This document shows, one piece after another, positions 1 through 7,925 of a stretch of 64,000 bases of DNA. This stretch comes from Candidatus Omnitrophota bacterium (GTDB lineage Bacteria > Omnitrophota > Gorgyraeia > Velamenicoccales > Velamenicoccaceae), in assembly GCA_003451585.1 (NCBI GenBank), contig DMEU01000002.1:32796-96795 (forward strand), written 5' to 3'. The notes beneath the pieces are model-generated. The model was given only the letters and a program-made list of their open reading frames with translations. It did not search any database and was not told where the DNA came from. The translations under genes and the position numbers were made by a program. Each line of letters opens with the position of its first letter. The first letter of the stretch is position 1.

Positions 1-1
1 A

Positions 2-475
2 GATAACATTGAGCCTTCACTGCCTCAGCAGCAGACAGCCTTAAAGCCCCCGTTGCAGCCCATTGATATAAAGAGGACTGGACTGCCTACCTCTCTTATT
101 ATTGGCCTTGTTCTTGTGGGTTTTATCGGAGCAGGCCTTCTTTTTGCGGTTTTTTCAAGGCCGGGTCTTCAAAAAGAGGCGTCAAAACAGAAGCCTGATC
201 AGGCCGCAGCTATACCGGCCCCTTCCGCCATCGTTGAGATAATACCAGAGCCTGATGCTAAAGCAACGGCCAAGAGTGCCGCAAAACAGGCAAGTCCTGT
301 ACCGGTATTGACATTGTCCGGCATACTTTTTGGCGAACAGGGCAGTTTAGCGCTTATAAACGGAAGAGTGGTGCGTGAAGGCGGTTTGATCGAAGGCGCC
401 AGGCTCGATAAGGTATCTTCTGACAGGGTAGAGCTCAGTTTTGAAGGTAAAAAGATAATCCTTCGCTCTAAATGA
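2..475 (+). CDS. GspB-like type II secretion / pilus assembly protein, 5'-truncated by window edge
   Basis: The reading frame is open from base 2, so the gene begins outside the window; an internal TTG at 53 is unlikely to be the true start. A Gln/Pro-rich stretch is followed by one membrane span (about 24 hydrophobic residues encoded near 95-160), a Lys/Pro/Ala-rich linker, and a compact C-terminal domain containing LSGILFGEQGSLALINGRVV and EGKKIILRS. That layout (cytoplasmic part, single span, periplasmic linker, small beta-rich end) is the one known for GspB/PulB-type proteins, which help assemble the type II secretion outer-membrane channel. Its stop lies 3 bp from the convergent aroB stop. 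Family assignment is inferred from the C-terminal motif; a PilP-like protein is the alternative. Confidence 0.6.
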   Translation, partial: DNIEPSLPQQQTALKPPLQPIDIKRTGLPTSLIIGLVLVGFIGAGLLFAVFSRPGLQKEASKQKPDQAAAIPAPSAIVEIIPEPDAKATAKSAAKQASPVPVLTLSGILFGEQGSLALINGRVVREGGLIEGARLDKVSSDRVELSFEGKKIILRSK

Positions 476-478
476 TCC

Positions 479-1564
479 TCAGTATAACCCTTCTATTACT
501 TCTTTAAGCAGTCTTTCCGGGATATTTTCGACTATCTTCGTTTTTCCTATCGCTTCGAGCAGTACAAAACGATTTTTGCCGTGTGTGAATTTTTTGTCAT
601 GTTTGAGCGCGGAAAGGACATTATCCGGTCTTATGCCTTTTATTTTTGCGGGCAGCCCTATCGTGCGGATGATACCGGAGATCTCCGAGGCTATTTTTTC
701 GTCTAATAGGCCGAGCCTGCATGACAACCTGCATGCGGCCACTATCCCTATCGCCACCGCTTCGCCATGTGATATCTTGTAGTTGGAGGCTGCCTCTACG
801 GCATGCCCGAAGGTATGGCCAAAATTGAGAATGATGCGTACGCCCCTTTTATCAAACTCATCAACAGCTACTATCGAGGCCTTGAGGCCGGCACATCTTA
901 AAATAACGGTATTTATTGCCTCAGGGTCGAGTGCCTTGATCTTGCGGAGATTTTTCCTGAAAAATTCAAATAGTTTGCTATCTTTGATCACCGCGTACTT
1001 TAAGGCCTCGGAAAGCCCTGCTCTTATCTGGCCGGCAGGCAGTGTTTTTAAGAGGCCAGTGTCGGCCAGCACAAAACGCGGCTGGTAAAAGGCCCCGACC
1101 AGGTTCTTGCCGAACGCCGTATCGACCGCCGTCTTTCCTCCTATGGAAGAATCTATCTGTGCCAATAGAGAGCAGGGTATCTGGATGTAAGGCACACCTC
1201 TTTTATAAATTGCCGCTATAAAACCCGTTAAGTCCCCTACTACCCCACCGCCAAAGGCGGCTAAAAATATCTTTTTCTTTGTATCGAACTTTGTGATCTT
1301 TTCTATCAGATCAAAGGCTATTCCAGCGCTCTTGCTTTTTTCTGAATCAGGTATTGTCAGGGCAAGGATGCCGGAGCAGCTTTTGCGCAGCAGTGCTTTA
1401 AGTCTTTCCCCGTATATCTTAGCCAGATTAGGCGTGGTGATAAGCACAACGTCTTGCCCTATGTCAGTTTTTTTGATCAAGCCCGGCAGTTCTTTGAGCG
1501 CACCGTTCCCGATGTAAACAAAATAGGGCATGCCCTTTACAGCGACTTTGATCTTTTTTATCAT
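479..1564 (-). CDS. aroB: 3-dehydroquinate synthase
   Basis: Cytoplasmic, NAD- and metal-dependent second step of the shikimate pathway, converting DAHP to 3-dehydroquinate. The 361-residue length is normal. Visible family motifs are GGGVVGDLTGF near residues 105-115 (NAD binding), the IPCSLLAQIDSSIGGKTAVD block, SEALKYAVI, and the metal-ligand region NFGHTFGHAVE with HGEAVAIG behind it. The upstream M50 protease gene ends inside its first codons (4-bp overlap), so the two are co-transcribed. Other aromatic-pathway genes in the window (aroQ, DAHP synthase, pheA, tyrA) sit in separate operons. Confidence 0.97.
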   Translation of the reverse strand: MIKKIKVAVKGMPYFVYIGNGALKELPGLIKKTDIGQDVVLITTPNLAKIYGERLKALLRKSCSGILALTIPDSEKSKSAGIAFDLIEKITKFDTKKKIFLAAFGGGVVGDLTGFIAAIYKRGVPYIQIPCSLLAQIDSSIGGKTAVDTAFGKNLVGAFYQPRFVLADTGLLKTLPAGQIRAGLSEALKYAVIKDSKLFEFFRKNLRKIKALDPEAINTVILRCAGLKASIVAVDEFDKRGVRIILNFGHTFGHAVEAASNYKISHGEAVAIGIVAACRLSCRLGLLDEKIASEISGIIRTIGLPAKIKGIRPDNVLSALKHDKKFTHGKNRFVLLEAIGKTKIVENIPERLLKEVIEGLY

Positions 1565-2166
1565 AGAGTTGTTATGAAGTGGATCACCACGGCCGCTACC
1601 GGCCAGACGAATTTTTCGAACAATCCCATGTATAATAGCGCGAATAAAATAATAAATCCATAGGGTTCTAAACGGGCCATCTGCATGGCCAGCGGAGCAG
1701 GCAGCAGCCCCATAAGGACCCTTGAGCCATCAAGGGGTGGTATAGGTATGAGGTTGAAAACGGCTAAAACGGAGTTTACGATTATTGAATATTGGAGCAG
1801 GGCCCCGGCGATCCCGAAGTCTTTGGCCCCAAGTTTTAAGAGGATAGATGCGGCTGCGGCGAACAAGAGATTGGCCAACGGCCCTGCTATGCCCACCCAG
1901 ATCATGTCTTTCTTCGGGTTTTTAAGGCTTGCAAAATTGATGGGGACTGGCTTTGCCCAGCCGAATAAGACAGGAGACCTCATTGCTATAAGCATTAGAG
2001 GTAAAAAGATGGTTCCGAAGGGATCGATATGGGCCAGGGGGTTTAAAGTCAGCCGGCCCATCCTTTGGGCGGTAGTATCTCCACGGCGGTAAGCCACAAA
2101 GGCATGCGCAAATTCGTGGATAACGACCGCGGAAAAAAATACGGCCAGCGATAGGACTATGCCCAT
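1561..2166 (-). CDS. Site-2 protease family (M50) membrane metalloprotease
   Basis: Intramembrane zinc metalloprotease of the compact type, 201 residues, with about five hydrophobic spans. The zinc motif HEFAH lies near residue 18 in the first span, and the third metal ligand is in NLIPIPPLDGSRVL, the classic NxxPxxPLDG motif. There is no PDZ domain, so this is the short rhomboid-like-topology branch (YwhC/FwdF-like) rather than RseP. It overlaps aroB by 4 bp. Its substrate cannot be told from sequence. Confidence 0.88.
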   Translation of the reverse strand: MGIVLSLAVFFSAVVIHEFAHAFVAYRRGDTTAQRMGRLTLNPLAHIDPFGTIFLPLMLIAMRSPVLFGWAKPVPINFASLKNPKKDMIWVGIAGPLANLLFAAAASILLKLGAKDFGIAGALLQYSIIVNSVLAVFNLIPIPPLDGSRVLMGLLPAPLAMQMARLEPYGFIILFALLYMGLFEKFVWPVAAVVIHFITTL

Positions 2167-2241
2167 GAGTTTTTTAAAGAGTTACAACCGAATAAGCACT
2201 ACAGAAGACGCCGGTGATACCCTGCGGTCTACCGCAAGGGC

Positions 2242-2502
2242 TTATTTCTTTGGAGCGGCTTTGGCTTTCTTGTCGGCTGCGGGAGCTGCTGCGGCTGCGG
2301 CGCCTGCTTCTGCGGGTTTCTCGCCGGCCTTCTCCTTCTTTAACTTGATGCGCAAAGCTTTGATCTTGGGCAGGCCAAAAACCTTTGTGTCGTCTTTCCA
2401 GAGGCCTTTTGTCACCATGTGTTTTATGCGCTCTGTCCTTTTTAAGACGGATTTTTGTTGTTTGCCTTTGACAGCTGCTCCTAATGATGGATGGATAGAC
2501 AT
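2242..2502 (-). CDS. Small basic protein of the PVC type (TIGR04137-like)
   Basis: 86 residues, strongly basic. It opens MSIHPSLG and continues with VLKRTERI and FGLPKIKALR, a pattern I recognise from the small basic protein family TIGR04137 shared by Chlamydiae, Verrucomicrobia and related PVC phyla. The role is not established; the size and charge suggest RNA or ribosome association. After the conserved part comes a low-complexity Ala/Lys/Pro tail (about residues 60-86) that looks lineage-specific. It follows the SPOR gene by 1 bp and is probably co-transcribed with it. Family recognition is from memory of the motif; the function is inference. Confidence 0.7.
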   Translation of the reverse strand: MSIHPSLGAAVKGKQQKSVLKRTERIKHMVTKGLWKDDTKVFGLPKIKALRIKLKKEKAGEKPAEAGAAAAAAPAADKKAKAAPKK

Positions 2503-2503
2503 A

Positions 2504-3124
2504 TCAGATCTTTCTTATGAAACAGTCTGAGTACGATTTCTTTAGTTCCTTCAGACTTTGTTGCGCTTCTTCCCTTTTGGCGAAGTTGCCCGCCAGGACG
2601 ACTGTATAATTACCGGATGATCTCGTAAAGGAAGAAATGCCTTTTTTAGTTAATGTTTCGGCCAGGCTTTTGGCCGCTGATTCCGACTTGACTGAGGCTA
2701 CCTGTATCGCGAAGTTCCCTGCCGGTGCCGAAAAGACCTGCGGTTCGGCAGCCGTATTTTGGGCCGCATTATCCGCGGCCTGCGCGCCTGCCGCGTCAGC
2801 AGTGATGGCGGTTTTTTCTTGAGCAGTAGTAACAGGTTTTGTTTCGCTTGCTTCTTGTGCCGCAAGCGTAACCGGGCCCAGCCCTGCTTCAGGGCTGTTT
2901 TTTGCGACGAGCTTTCCTTTTTCAACTCCGAGGGCAAAACTGGCCACCAGGAGCATGACCGCACAGATAAAAATAATGATAACGCTCTGGTGCGAAAAAA
3001 CTACGTTGATCTGCGTTCCCTCACCGGGCGTTTCGCTCTGGACACCGGACAGGTATGAAAAGTTAGTTTTTTCTTTTGGGAACACTTCAAATTCTATCTG
3101 CTGATTTTTTGAAGCATTATTCAT
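2504..3124 (-). CDS. SPOR-domain membrane protein
   Basis: 206 residues. A cytoplasmic N-terminus (about 45 residues) precedes one membrane span (VIIIFICAVMLLVASFALGV), an Ala/Thr/Glu-rich periplasmic linker, and a C-terminal SPOR domain (about residues 135-206: FAIQVASVKSESAAKSLAE, YTVVLAGNFAKREEA). SPOR domains bind septal peptidoglycan lacking stem peptides, so the protein probably acts at the division site, as FtsN- or DamX-like proteins do. The ATG is only 8 bp downstream of a TATAAT box, leaving almost no leader. Confidence 0.85.
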   Translation of the reverse strand: MNNASKNQQIEFEVFPKEKTNFSYLSGVQSETPGEGTQINVVFSHQSVIIIFICAVMLLVASFALGVEKGKLVAKNSPEAGLGPVTLAAQEASETKPVTTAQEKTAITADAAGAQAADNAAQNTAAEPQVFSAPAGNFAIQVASVKSESAAKSLAETLTKKGISSFTRSSGNYTVVLAGNFAKREEAQQSLKELKKSYSDCFIRKI

Positions 3125-3132
3125 AGCACCCT

Positions 3133-3160
3133 ATTATAGTTTTTAGTGGGTCAAATTCAA
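3133..3160 (-). promoter_or_regulatory. Sigma-70 promoter of the SPOR gene
   Basis: On the minus strand TTGAAT (3155-3160) is followed after 16 bp by TATAAT (3133-3138). The SPOR ATG begins at 3124, so the expected start point falls within about two bases of the initiation codon. This suggests a leaderless or nearly leaderless mRNA. Prediction only. Confidence 0.6.
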
Positions 3161-4228
3161 GTATTTTTTTAACTTTTTGTTATGCGAGATCTTGACGAGG
3201 CTTTTGACTATAGCTGGATCGAACTGCGTCCCGCTGTACTTCTTGATCTCTTCTAAGGCATCGTCCACGCTCACCCTCTCTTTATACGGCCTTCCGTATA
3301 CCATCGCATCAAAGGCGTCGGCTACCGACATAAGGCGGGCGCCGATCGGGATCTTGTTCTTCTTAAGCTTGGAAGGATAACCCGTGCCGTCATATTTTTC
3401 ATGGTGGTGAAGGATGATCGGCACAACGGGTTTTAATATCTGCAGGTGTTTTATGATCTCCGCGCTCTTTACCGGGTGCCGTTTGATTATGTCGTATTCC
3501 TCCCCTGTCAACCCGGAAGCCTTGGTAAGTATTTCAGTCGGGATATTGACCTTGCCGGCATCGTGCAGCATGCTCGCGTATTTCAGGCTGTCTATATCTT
3601 TTTTGTTCAATCTGAGCTCTTCGCCTAACGCGCGGACGAGCCTGGAAAAGTACGGCGTGTGAGCGTATGCCGGCGGCACCTTCGAATCAAGTACCGTTAC
3701 CAGGGATTTGATGGTCCCCATTATCATTTTTTCCTGTTCCGAATATAACTGTATATTTTTTATGGCCATGACTATCTGGCCGCAGATGGTCATAAGATTT
3801 TCCAGATCAAGATAGTCGAATGAACCTTCTTTCCTGCAGGTTTTTTTGTCACGGCAGATGAGGATGAACCCGATAATATCGTCTCCTATGAGCGGGGCTG
3901 AAAGGAAACAGTCCTTTTTGATGGCGGCACTCTTGGTGACGATGCGGTTCTCCAGGATATTTTTGATCTTGGTCTTTTTCATGGTGAAGGTGCGCTTGTT
4001 ATTGGAGATAGACGATCGGATCGAGACGCGCGTTTTAGAATTATCCAGTATGGCCAATGTGCACTTGTTCGCCTTGAATATCTGGGAGAGAAGTTTTGTC
4101 AGTCTCGATGACAGGTCCGCCAGGTCATAGGTAGTATTGATGAGCCTGTAGACCGAATGCAGGGCCGATAAAAGAGATTTATACTTTTTTGTAGGGGTTG
4201 AATAATTTCTCATATTCATCCAGCGCAT
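3143..4228 (-). CDS. GAF / HD-GYP domain protein, probable c-di-GMP phosphodiesterase
   Basis: 361 residues. The N-terminal half (about 10-160) is a GAF-like sensory region. The C-terminal half is an HD-GYP domain with the HD pair in MLHDAGKVN, the downstream metal-binding histidines (HPVKSAEII, HHHEKYDGTGYP) and the GYP-type motif in GTGYPSKLK, then GARLMSVADAFDAM. HD-GYP proteins hydrolyse cyclic di-GMP. No membrane span is seen, so it is cytoplasmic. The start overlaps the end of the dGTPase gene by 35-50 bp: ATGs at 4228, 4219 and 4213 all lie inside dgt, so translational coupling is likely and the exact start is uncertain. Confidence 0.88.
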   Translation of the reverse strand: MRWMNMRNYSTPTKKYKSLLSALHSVYRLINTTYDLADLSSRLTKLLSQIFKANKCTLAILDNSKTRVSIRSSISNNKRTFTMKKTKIKNILENRIVTKSAAIKKDCFLSAPLIGDDIIGFILICRDKKTCRKEGSFDYLDLENLMTICGQIVMAIKNIQLYSEQEKMIMGTIKSLVTVLDSKVPPAYAHTPYFSRLVRALGEELRLNKKDIDSLKYASMLHDAGKVNIPTEILTKASGLTGEEYDIIKRHPVKSAEIIKHLQILKPVVPIILHHHEKYDGTGYPSKLKKNKIPIGARLMSVADAFDAMVYGRPYKERVSVDDALEEIKKYSGTQFDPAIVKSLVKISHNKKLKKYLNLTH

Positions 4229-5324
4229 ACCTGTCTGTCATGCTTGCGATGTAATCGCAGACGACATTGTATTTATCGCAGCTCTCGCTGATCTTGCCTT
4301 GGAGTTCTTCGGGTAACATTGACGTATTGTCTATGTAGGCGCAGAATAATTTGCGGATGAACCGTCTGGCCTTGTCCGACATGCGGTTTACCCTGTAGTG
4401 CCTGTAAAGGCCGGTCTGCAGGAATTCCCGCAGCGGCTTTCTCTTTTCCTTGAGTCCGTCGCTGAAATCGATCAGGCGTGTGGAAAATTGCCTGACGTCG
4501 GCTATGCTCGATATATTATTTTTTTCCAGCCTTGCCCTGGACTCAGTGATGCAATCGTCTACAAGGATCGCGATAAGTCTCCTGATGATCTGGTATCTTT
4601 TTTTTGGGTTCCCGATCCCGGGGTGCCTGCCTTCTATTTCTTTTCCGGCCTCATGCCAAAAACTTATTTTTTCAAGGCAATTTTCCTGGATGAGCCCCGA
4701 GGCCAAGCCGTCATCCAAGTCATGATTATCATATGCTATTTCGTCGGCAATGTCAACTATCTGGGCCTCCAGCGTAGGCATTGAATTTGGTTCTAGTTCC
4801 TGCGGGACCTTTGCCTTGTCATATTCGGTCCTGTGCTTTACTATGCCCTCCCTGGTCTCCCAACTGAGGTTTAATCCCGGAAAATCAGGGTATCTTTCTT
4901 CGAGCTCGTCCACTATTTTTAGCGTGTGGAGATTGTGTTCGAACCCTCCGTGGCCGGCCATAAGCTCGTTTAAGATCTCTTCTCCTGCGTGGCCGAAAGG
5001 CGTGTGGCCCAGGTCATGTGCCAAAGAAAGCGCCTCGGCCAATTCCTCATTGAGCCGCAAGGCCTTGGCGATGGTGCGGGCGATCTGTGAGACTTCTAAA
5101 GAGTGTGTCAGGCGGGTACGGTAGTAATCGCCTTCGTGGTTGACGAATACCTGTGTCTTGTATTCAAGGCGCCTGAAGGCAGCGCTATGGATTATGCGGT
5201 CCCTGTCCCTCTGGTAAAGGCTGCGGTAAGGGTGTTCCTCTTCACGGTATTTACGGCCGCGGGAATTACCCGATTTCATGGCATAGGGCGCAAGCAGGCT
5301 ATTTTCCAGTTCGTTTAAGGCCAT
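4179..5324 (-). CDS. dgt: Deoxyguanosinetriphosphate triphosphohydrolase-like protein (HD domain)
   Basis: 381 residues. The dGTPase family removes triphosphate from dGTP or related dNTPs in the cytoplasm. The N-terminal HD metal site is clear: the first His in RTRLTHSLEVSQIAR, the HD pair in LAHDLGHTPFGHAGEE, and DIADEIAYDNHDLDD supplying the last Asp. FRRLEYKTQVF and the GDYYRTR motif are family hallmarks. The length fits the shorter 'type 2' dGTPase-like branch, whose substrate is less certain than for E. coli Dgt. It overlaps the HIT gene by 26 bp and the HD-GYP gene at its end, so it sits within one operon. Confidence 0.92.
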   Translation of the reverse strand: MALNELENSLLAPYAMKSGNSRGRKYREEEHPYRSLYQRDRDRIIHSAAFRRLEYKTQVFVNHEGDYYRTRLTHSLEVSQIARTIAKALRLNEELAEALSLAHDLGHTPFGHAGEEILNELMAGHGGFEHNLHTLKIVDELEERYPDFPGLNLSWETREGIVKHRTEYDKAKVPQELEPNSMPTLEAQIVDIADEIAYDNHDLDDGLASGLIQENCLEKISFWHEAGKEIEGRHPGIGNPKKRYQIIRRLIAILVDDCITESRARLEKNNISSIADVRQFSTRLIDFSDGLKEKRKPLREFLQTGLYRHYRVNRMSDKARRFIRKLFCAYIDNTSMLPEELQGKISESCDKYNVVCDYIASMTDRYALDEYEKLFNPYKKV

Positions 5325-5805
5325 CGTTTTTCTTCTTTAGCGTAGCATAAAGTTCGTGAAGGGATTGAGAGATGATCTTAGTGTTAAAGATGGCCGGCAT
5401 GAAATTCGTGTCGCCTTGCCAGCGCGGTACCAGATGTATATGGAGGTGATGCTCGATGCCGGCGCCGCCAACGCGGCCGATATTTATGCCTATATTATAG
5501 CCCTCCGGTTTTAGTGTCTGCTCAAGGAGCCGTTTCGCTTTATTCAGGCAATTTATCAGGTCTGCCGTCTCGGCGCTATCGAGTTGTCCTAACTCCCGGA
5601 CGTGCTTTTGCGGCGCTATCATTATGTGGCCGTTATTGTATGGATAAATATTCAGTATCGCAAGCGAACTTTTAGAGCGAAAGACCACAAAATTTTTTTC
5701 ATCCTTGCCGGACTCAAATGCCTTGCAGAAAAGGCAGCCCTTTTCCTTTTTAAATTTTTTTATGTATGCTATCCTCCATGGGGCCCAGAGCCTTTTATGG
5801 TTCAT
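5299..5805 (-). CDS. HIT-family nucleotide hydrolase/phosphorylase
   Basis: 168 residues. The histidine triad HHLHIHLVPRW (near residues 124-134) is the catalytic motif of HIT proteins that cleave diadenosine polyphosphates or aminoacyl/AMP conjugates. LWAPWRIAYI at the N-terminus, CLFC and NNGHIMIAPQKHV match the Ap4A-phosphorylase-like branch found in Actinobacteria and many other bacteria, where the Cys pair contributes to metal binding. Cytoplasmic. Its ATG overlaps the preceding phosphodiesterase gene by 4 bp and its 3' end runs into dgt, a pairing consistent with nucleotide housekeeping. Confidence 0.88.
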   Translation of the reverse strand: MNHKRLWAPWRIAYIKKFKKEKGCLFCKAFESGKDEKNFVVFRSKSSLAILNIYPYNNGHIMIAPQKHVRELGQLDSAETADLINCLNKAKRLLEQTLKPEGYNIGINIGRVGGAGIEHHLHIHLVPRWQGDTNFMPAIFNTKIISQSLHELYATLKKKNDGLKRTGK

Positions 5806-6284
5806 AGTTTTACGATCCTGGCATCGATCTCGGAATTAAGTTCTATTATGCCATACGAGTTTACGTGCGTGAAGATCTTGTCCGTAGGGCTGCCCGGGTT
5901 AAAAAATACGGTCTTGCCGACCTTCTCGCATAGTGGCTGGTGCGTATGGCCGAATATCACAAGGTCGTAGGTCTTATCGAAGCTCTTTTTTATCAGGTCA
6001 AAGACCCCCTCTGCCCGGCCGAAGCCGTGCATAAGGCCTATCTTGTATTTAGAAAGCTTGAAAGTTTCTTTTTCTTTGAGGTAGTCCCTTAAGAGGGCCG
6101 AGTCAAGATTGCCCAATACCGCCTTCAAGGGCTTCAGGTTTTTTAGTTTCTTGTAGTATTCTACCGATGTGAAATCCCCGGCGTGGATTATAAGGTCGAC
6201 TTTTTTGAATTCTTTTAGTACCGCAGCCGGCAGTTCGTCGTAGCGGTCCGGGATGTGTGTGTCTGCTATTACGCCTAAGCGCAT
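5802..6284 (-). CDS. YfcE/MJ0936-type metallophosphoesterase
   Basis: About 160 residues from the ATG at 6284. That start gives MRLGVIADTHIPDRYDE, the canonical N-terminus of this family; an in-frame ATG at 6344 lies 60 nt upstream, inside the ATPase gene, and is disfavoured. Metal-binding motifs in order are DTH, HAGD, GNLD, HG(F) and GHTHQPL, the full set of the calcineurin-like phosphodiesterase fold. E. coli YfcE is a manganese phosphodiesterase of unknown physiological substrate, and the same uncertainty applies here. Overlaps the ATPase gene by 10 bp. Confidence 0.88.
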   Translation of the reverse strand: MRLGVIADTHIPDRYDELPAAVLKEFKKVDLIIHAGDFTSVEYYKKLKNLKPLKAVLGNLDSALLRDYLKEKETFKLSKYKIGLMHGFGRAEGVFDLIKKSFDKTYDLVIFGHTHQPLCEKVGKTVFFNPGSPTDKIFTHVNSYGIIELNSEIDARIVKL

Positions 6285-7909
6285 TTTATGATTCTGGGTT
6301 TTCCGTAGATGTCCATTAAGCTGTTGATATTGGCGATATCCCATGTAAGTATTTGTGATTCCTTTGCGAGCAGCCTGGCGTTGCGTTCTATACCGCCGAG
6401 GCAGATGATGAGCTTGTTGACCGTTTTGCCGTGCTTGAATCTCTTGATGGACTGCAAGAATTCGTTAACGTCCTTTTCGTCTATGCCGTCTTCTTTTATT
6501 GCGGCAAGCCACAGGCTGTCCTGTGACTTGGCGAAGAGGCCTATCTTTAAGTCCGTATTTTCGAACCGGATGATCTTTAATTCCTTGAACGTGGAAAGCT
6601 GGAACCTTTTCTTGTCTATCTGCAGGGTGTCACCCTCGAATAGATTGAATAGGTCGAACATCCTGTCGGCGACATCTTTCCTGGAGGCCTTTATGAATTC
6701 TTCTATCTCGGCCGCTATGCTGTTTTTAAAGTTCGATGACTGCTCGCAATGGTCCGGGTCAAGGGCGTTCAATTTTTCGACCAGGACGAACTTCAGCCAG
6801 AAAGACATGAGCCTGTCATTGAGCTGATAGAAGGAGCCGTTTTTGGAGATAATGTTTAATTCAGTGAGTTTTTTGAGTTTCTGGTTTAGCTCCGCCCTCT
6901 GCCTTCTGAAGAATGAGGCCAGGTCTTTTATCCTGTTCTTTCCGGTAGCTATAGCCCCCAGGAGATAAATATATTCGTTTTTATTCCTGTTCGTAGTCAG
7001 TTGCGAGAGGGAATTCGTGAACTTTTGGTTTAATATCCCCCAGTCGTTAAAGAGGATGCGTTCAAGTGAGGCGGCGATCATATCTTTGTCTATGGCGGTT
7101 TTTTTAAGGCTGAGGCAGGCGGAGACGGCCTCGTCGCAGATCGTCTTTAAATAGAACGGATGGCCGCCGGTGAAGTGTATAAGAAAAGATGTTATCTCCG
7201 AAGCGATCTGGATGTCGTTTAAGCGGCACCTGATGAGTTCCGAGCTTTGCGCCGGGTTTAGCATACCGAGCTCAAGGGTCTCGAAGTTCCCGAAAAGCAG
7301 GGTAAGTTCGTTGGCCAGTATGTCCTTGGCCTCATGTTTTGCGGAACTCGAAAAGATAAAAAGAGTGTTTTTGTGGAACATTATCTTTTTACCGAGCTCC
7401 TGCCAGATGTTCTTGGGGCCGAATTGTTTTAAGTGATGGAATTCGTCGAAGATGATAACACAGTGTTTTTGCGTCTCTTCCGCGAAGTTTTCTATAATGG
7501 CGAATAATTCCTTGAAGAGTGCTTCCGGCTTGTCTTTGTCGATATGCGCCAGGAAGAGCTCGATCTGAGGCGCTGTCTTAGGCAGGGCTTCTTTGGCTCT
7601 TTTTACCAGCATTTCAAGATTTTCGCGTGAGGAGAGGAGCTGGGTTTTTTTAAGGAAATTATAAAGCAGGCTGTTTAAGCACCTTTTAAGGAAGAGAGAG
7701 AATTCGAAAGGCACTATATCACAGTAGACCGGGATGAGCTTTTCATCATTAAGCTCGTTTAACAGGGATTTTAAAAGCGTGGTCTTGCCGCATAGTTCTT
7801 CGCCTAAGATGGCTATATTCTGCCTGTATCCGTCCTTAAAATCAGAGACGCGTTTTTTAAGGGATTCAAAGATTTCTTTGCGCAGATTACAGAAAATAGC
7901 CTGTTCCAT
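6275..7909 (-). CDS. Archaeal-type AAA/STAND ATPase
   Basis: 544 residues. The Walker A motif is GEELCGKTT (near residues 36-44) and Walker B is CVIIFDEFHHL. A GGHPFYLK motif follows, typical of the Arch_ATPase (PF01637)/MNS group, and then a winged-helix-like region around LTELNIISKNGSFYQL. The last ~130 residues contain DLKIGLFAKSQDSLWLAAIK followed by LIICLGG, which could be a DUF234-like nuclease-fold domain. No catalytic set can be confirmed by eye. It probably acts as an ATP-dependent regulator or scaffold; its substrate is unknown. It starts 16 bp after the NlpD-like gene and overlaps the phosphodiesterase gene. Confidence 0.75.
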   Translation of the reverse strand: MEQAIFCNLRKEIFESLKKRVSDFKDGYRQNIAILGEELCGKTTLLKSLLNELNDEKLIPVYCDIVPFEFSLFLKRCLNSLLYNFLKKTQLLSSRENLEMLVKRAKEALPKTAPQIELFLAHIDKDKPEALFKELFAIIENFAEETQKHCVIIFDEFHHLKQFGPKNIWQELGKKIMFHKNTLFIFSSSAKHEAKDILANELTLLFGNFETLELGMLNPAQSSELIRCRLNDIQIASEITSFLIHFTGGHPFYLKTICDEAVSACLSLKKTAIDKDMIAASLERILFNDWGILNQKFTNSLSQLTTNRNKNEYIYLLGAIATGKNRIKDLASFFRRQRAELNQKLKKLTELNIISKNGSFYQLNDRLMSFWLKFVLVEKLNALDPDHCEQSSNFKNSIAAEIEEFIKASRKDVADRMFDLFNLFEGDTLQIDKKRFQLSTFKELKIIRFENTDLKIGLFAKSQDSLWLAAIKEDGIDEKDVNEFLQSIKRFKHGKTVNKLIICLGGIERNARLLAKESQILTWDIANINSLMDIYGKPRIIKCA

Positions 7910-7925
7910 ACAAATACCTTTTATA

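Noticed and set aside
2220..2245. Hairpin between the small basic protein and M50 genes as a terminator
   Set aside because: The stem around CCTGCGGTCTACCGCAAGG has no T-tract on the minus strand, so intrinsic termination is not supported.
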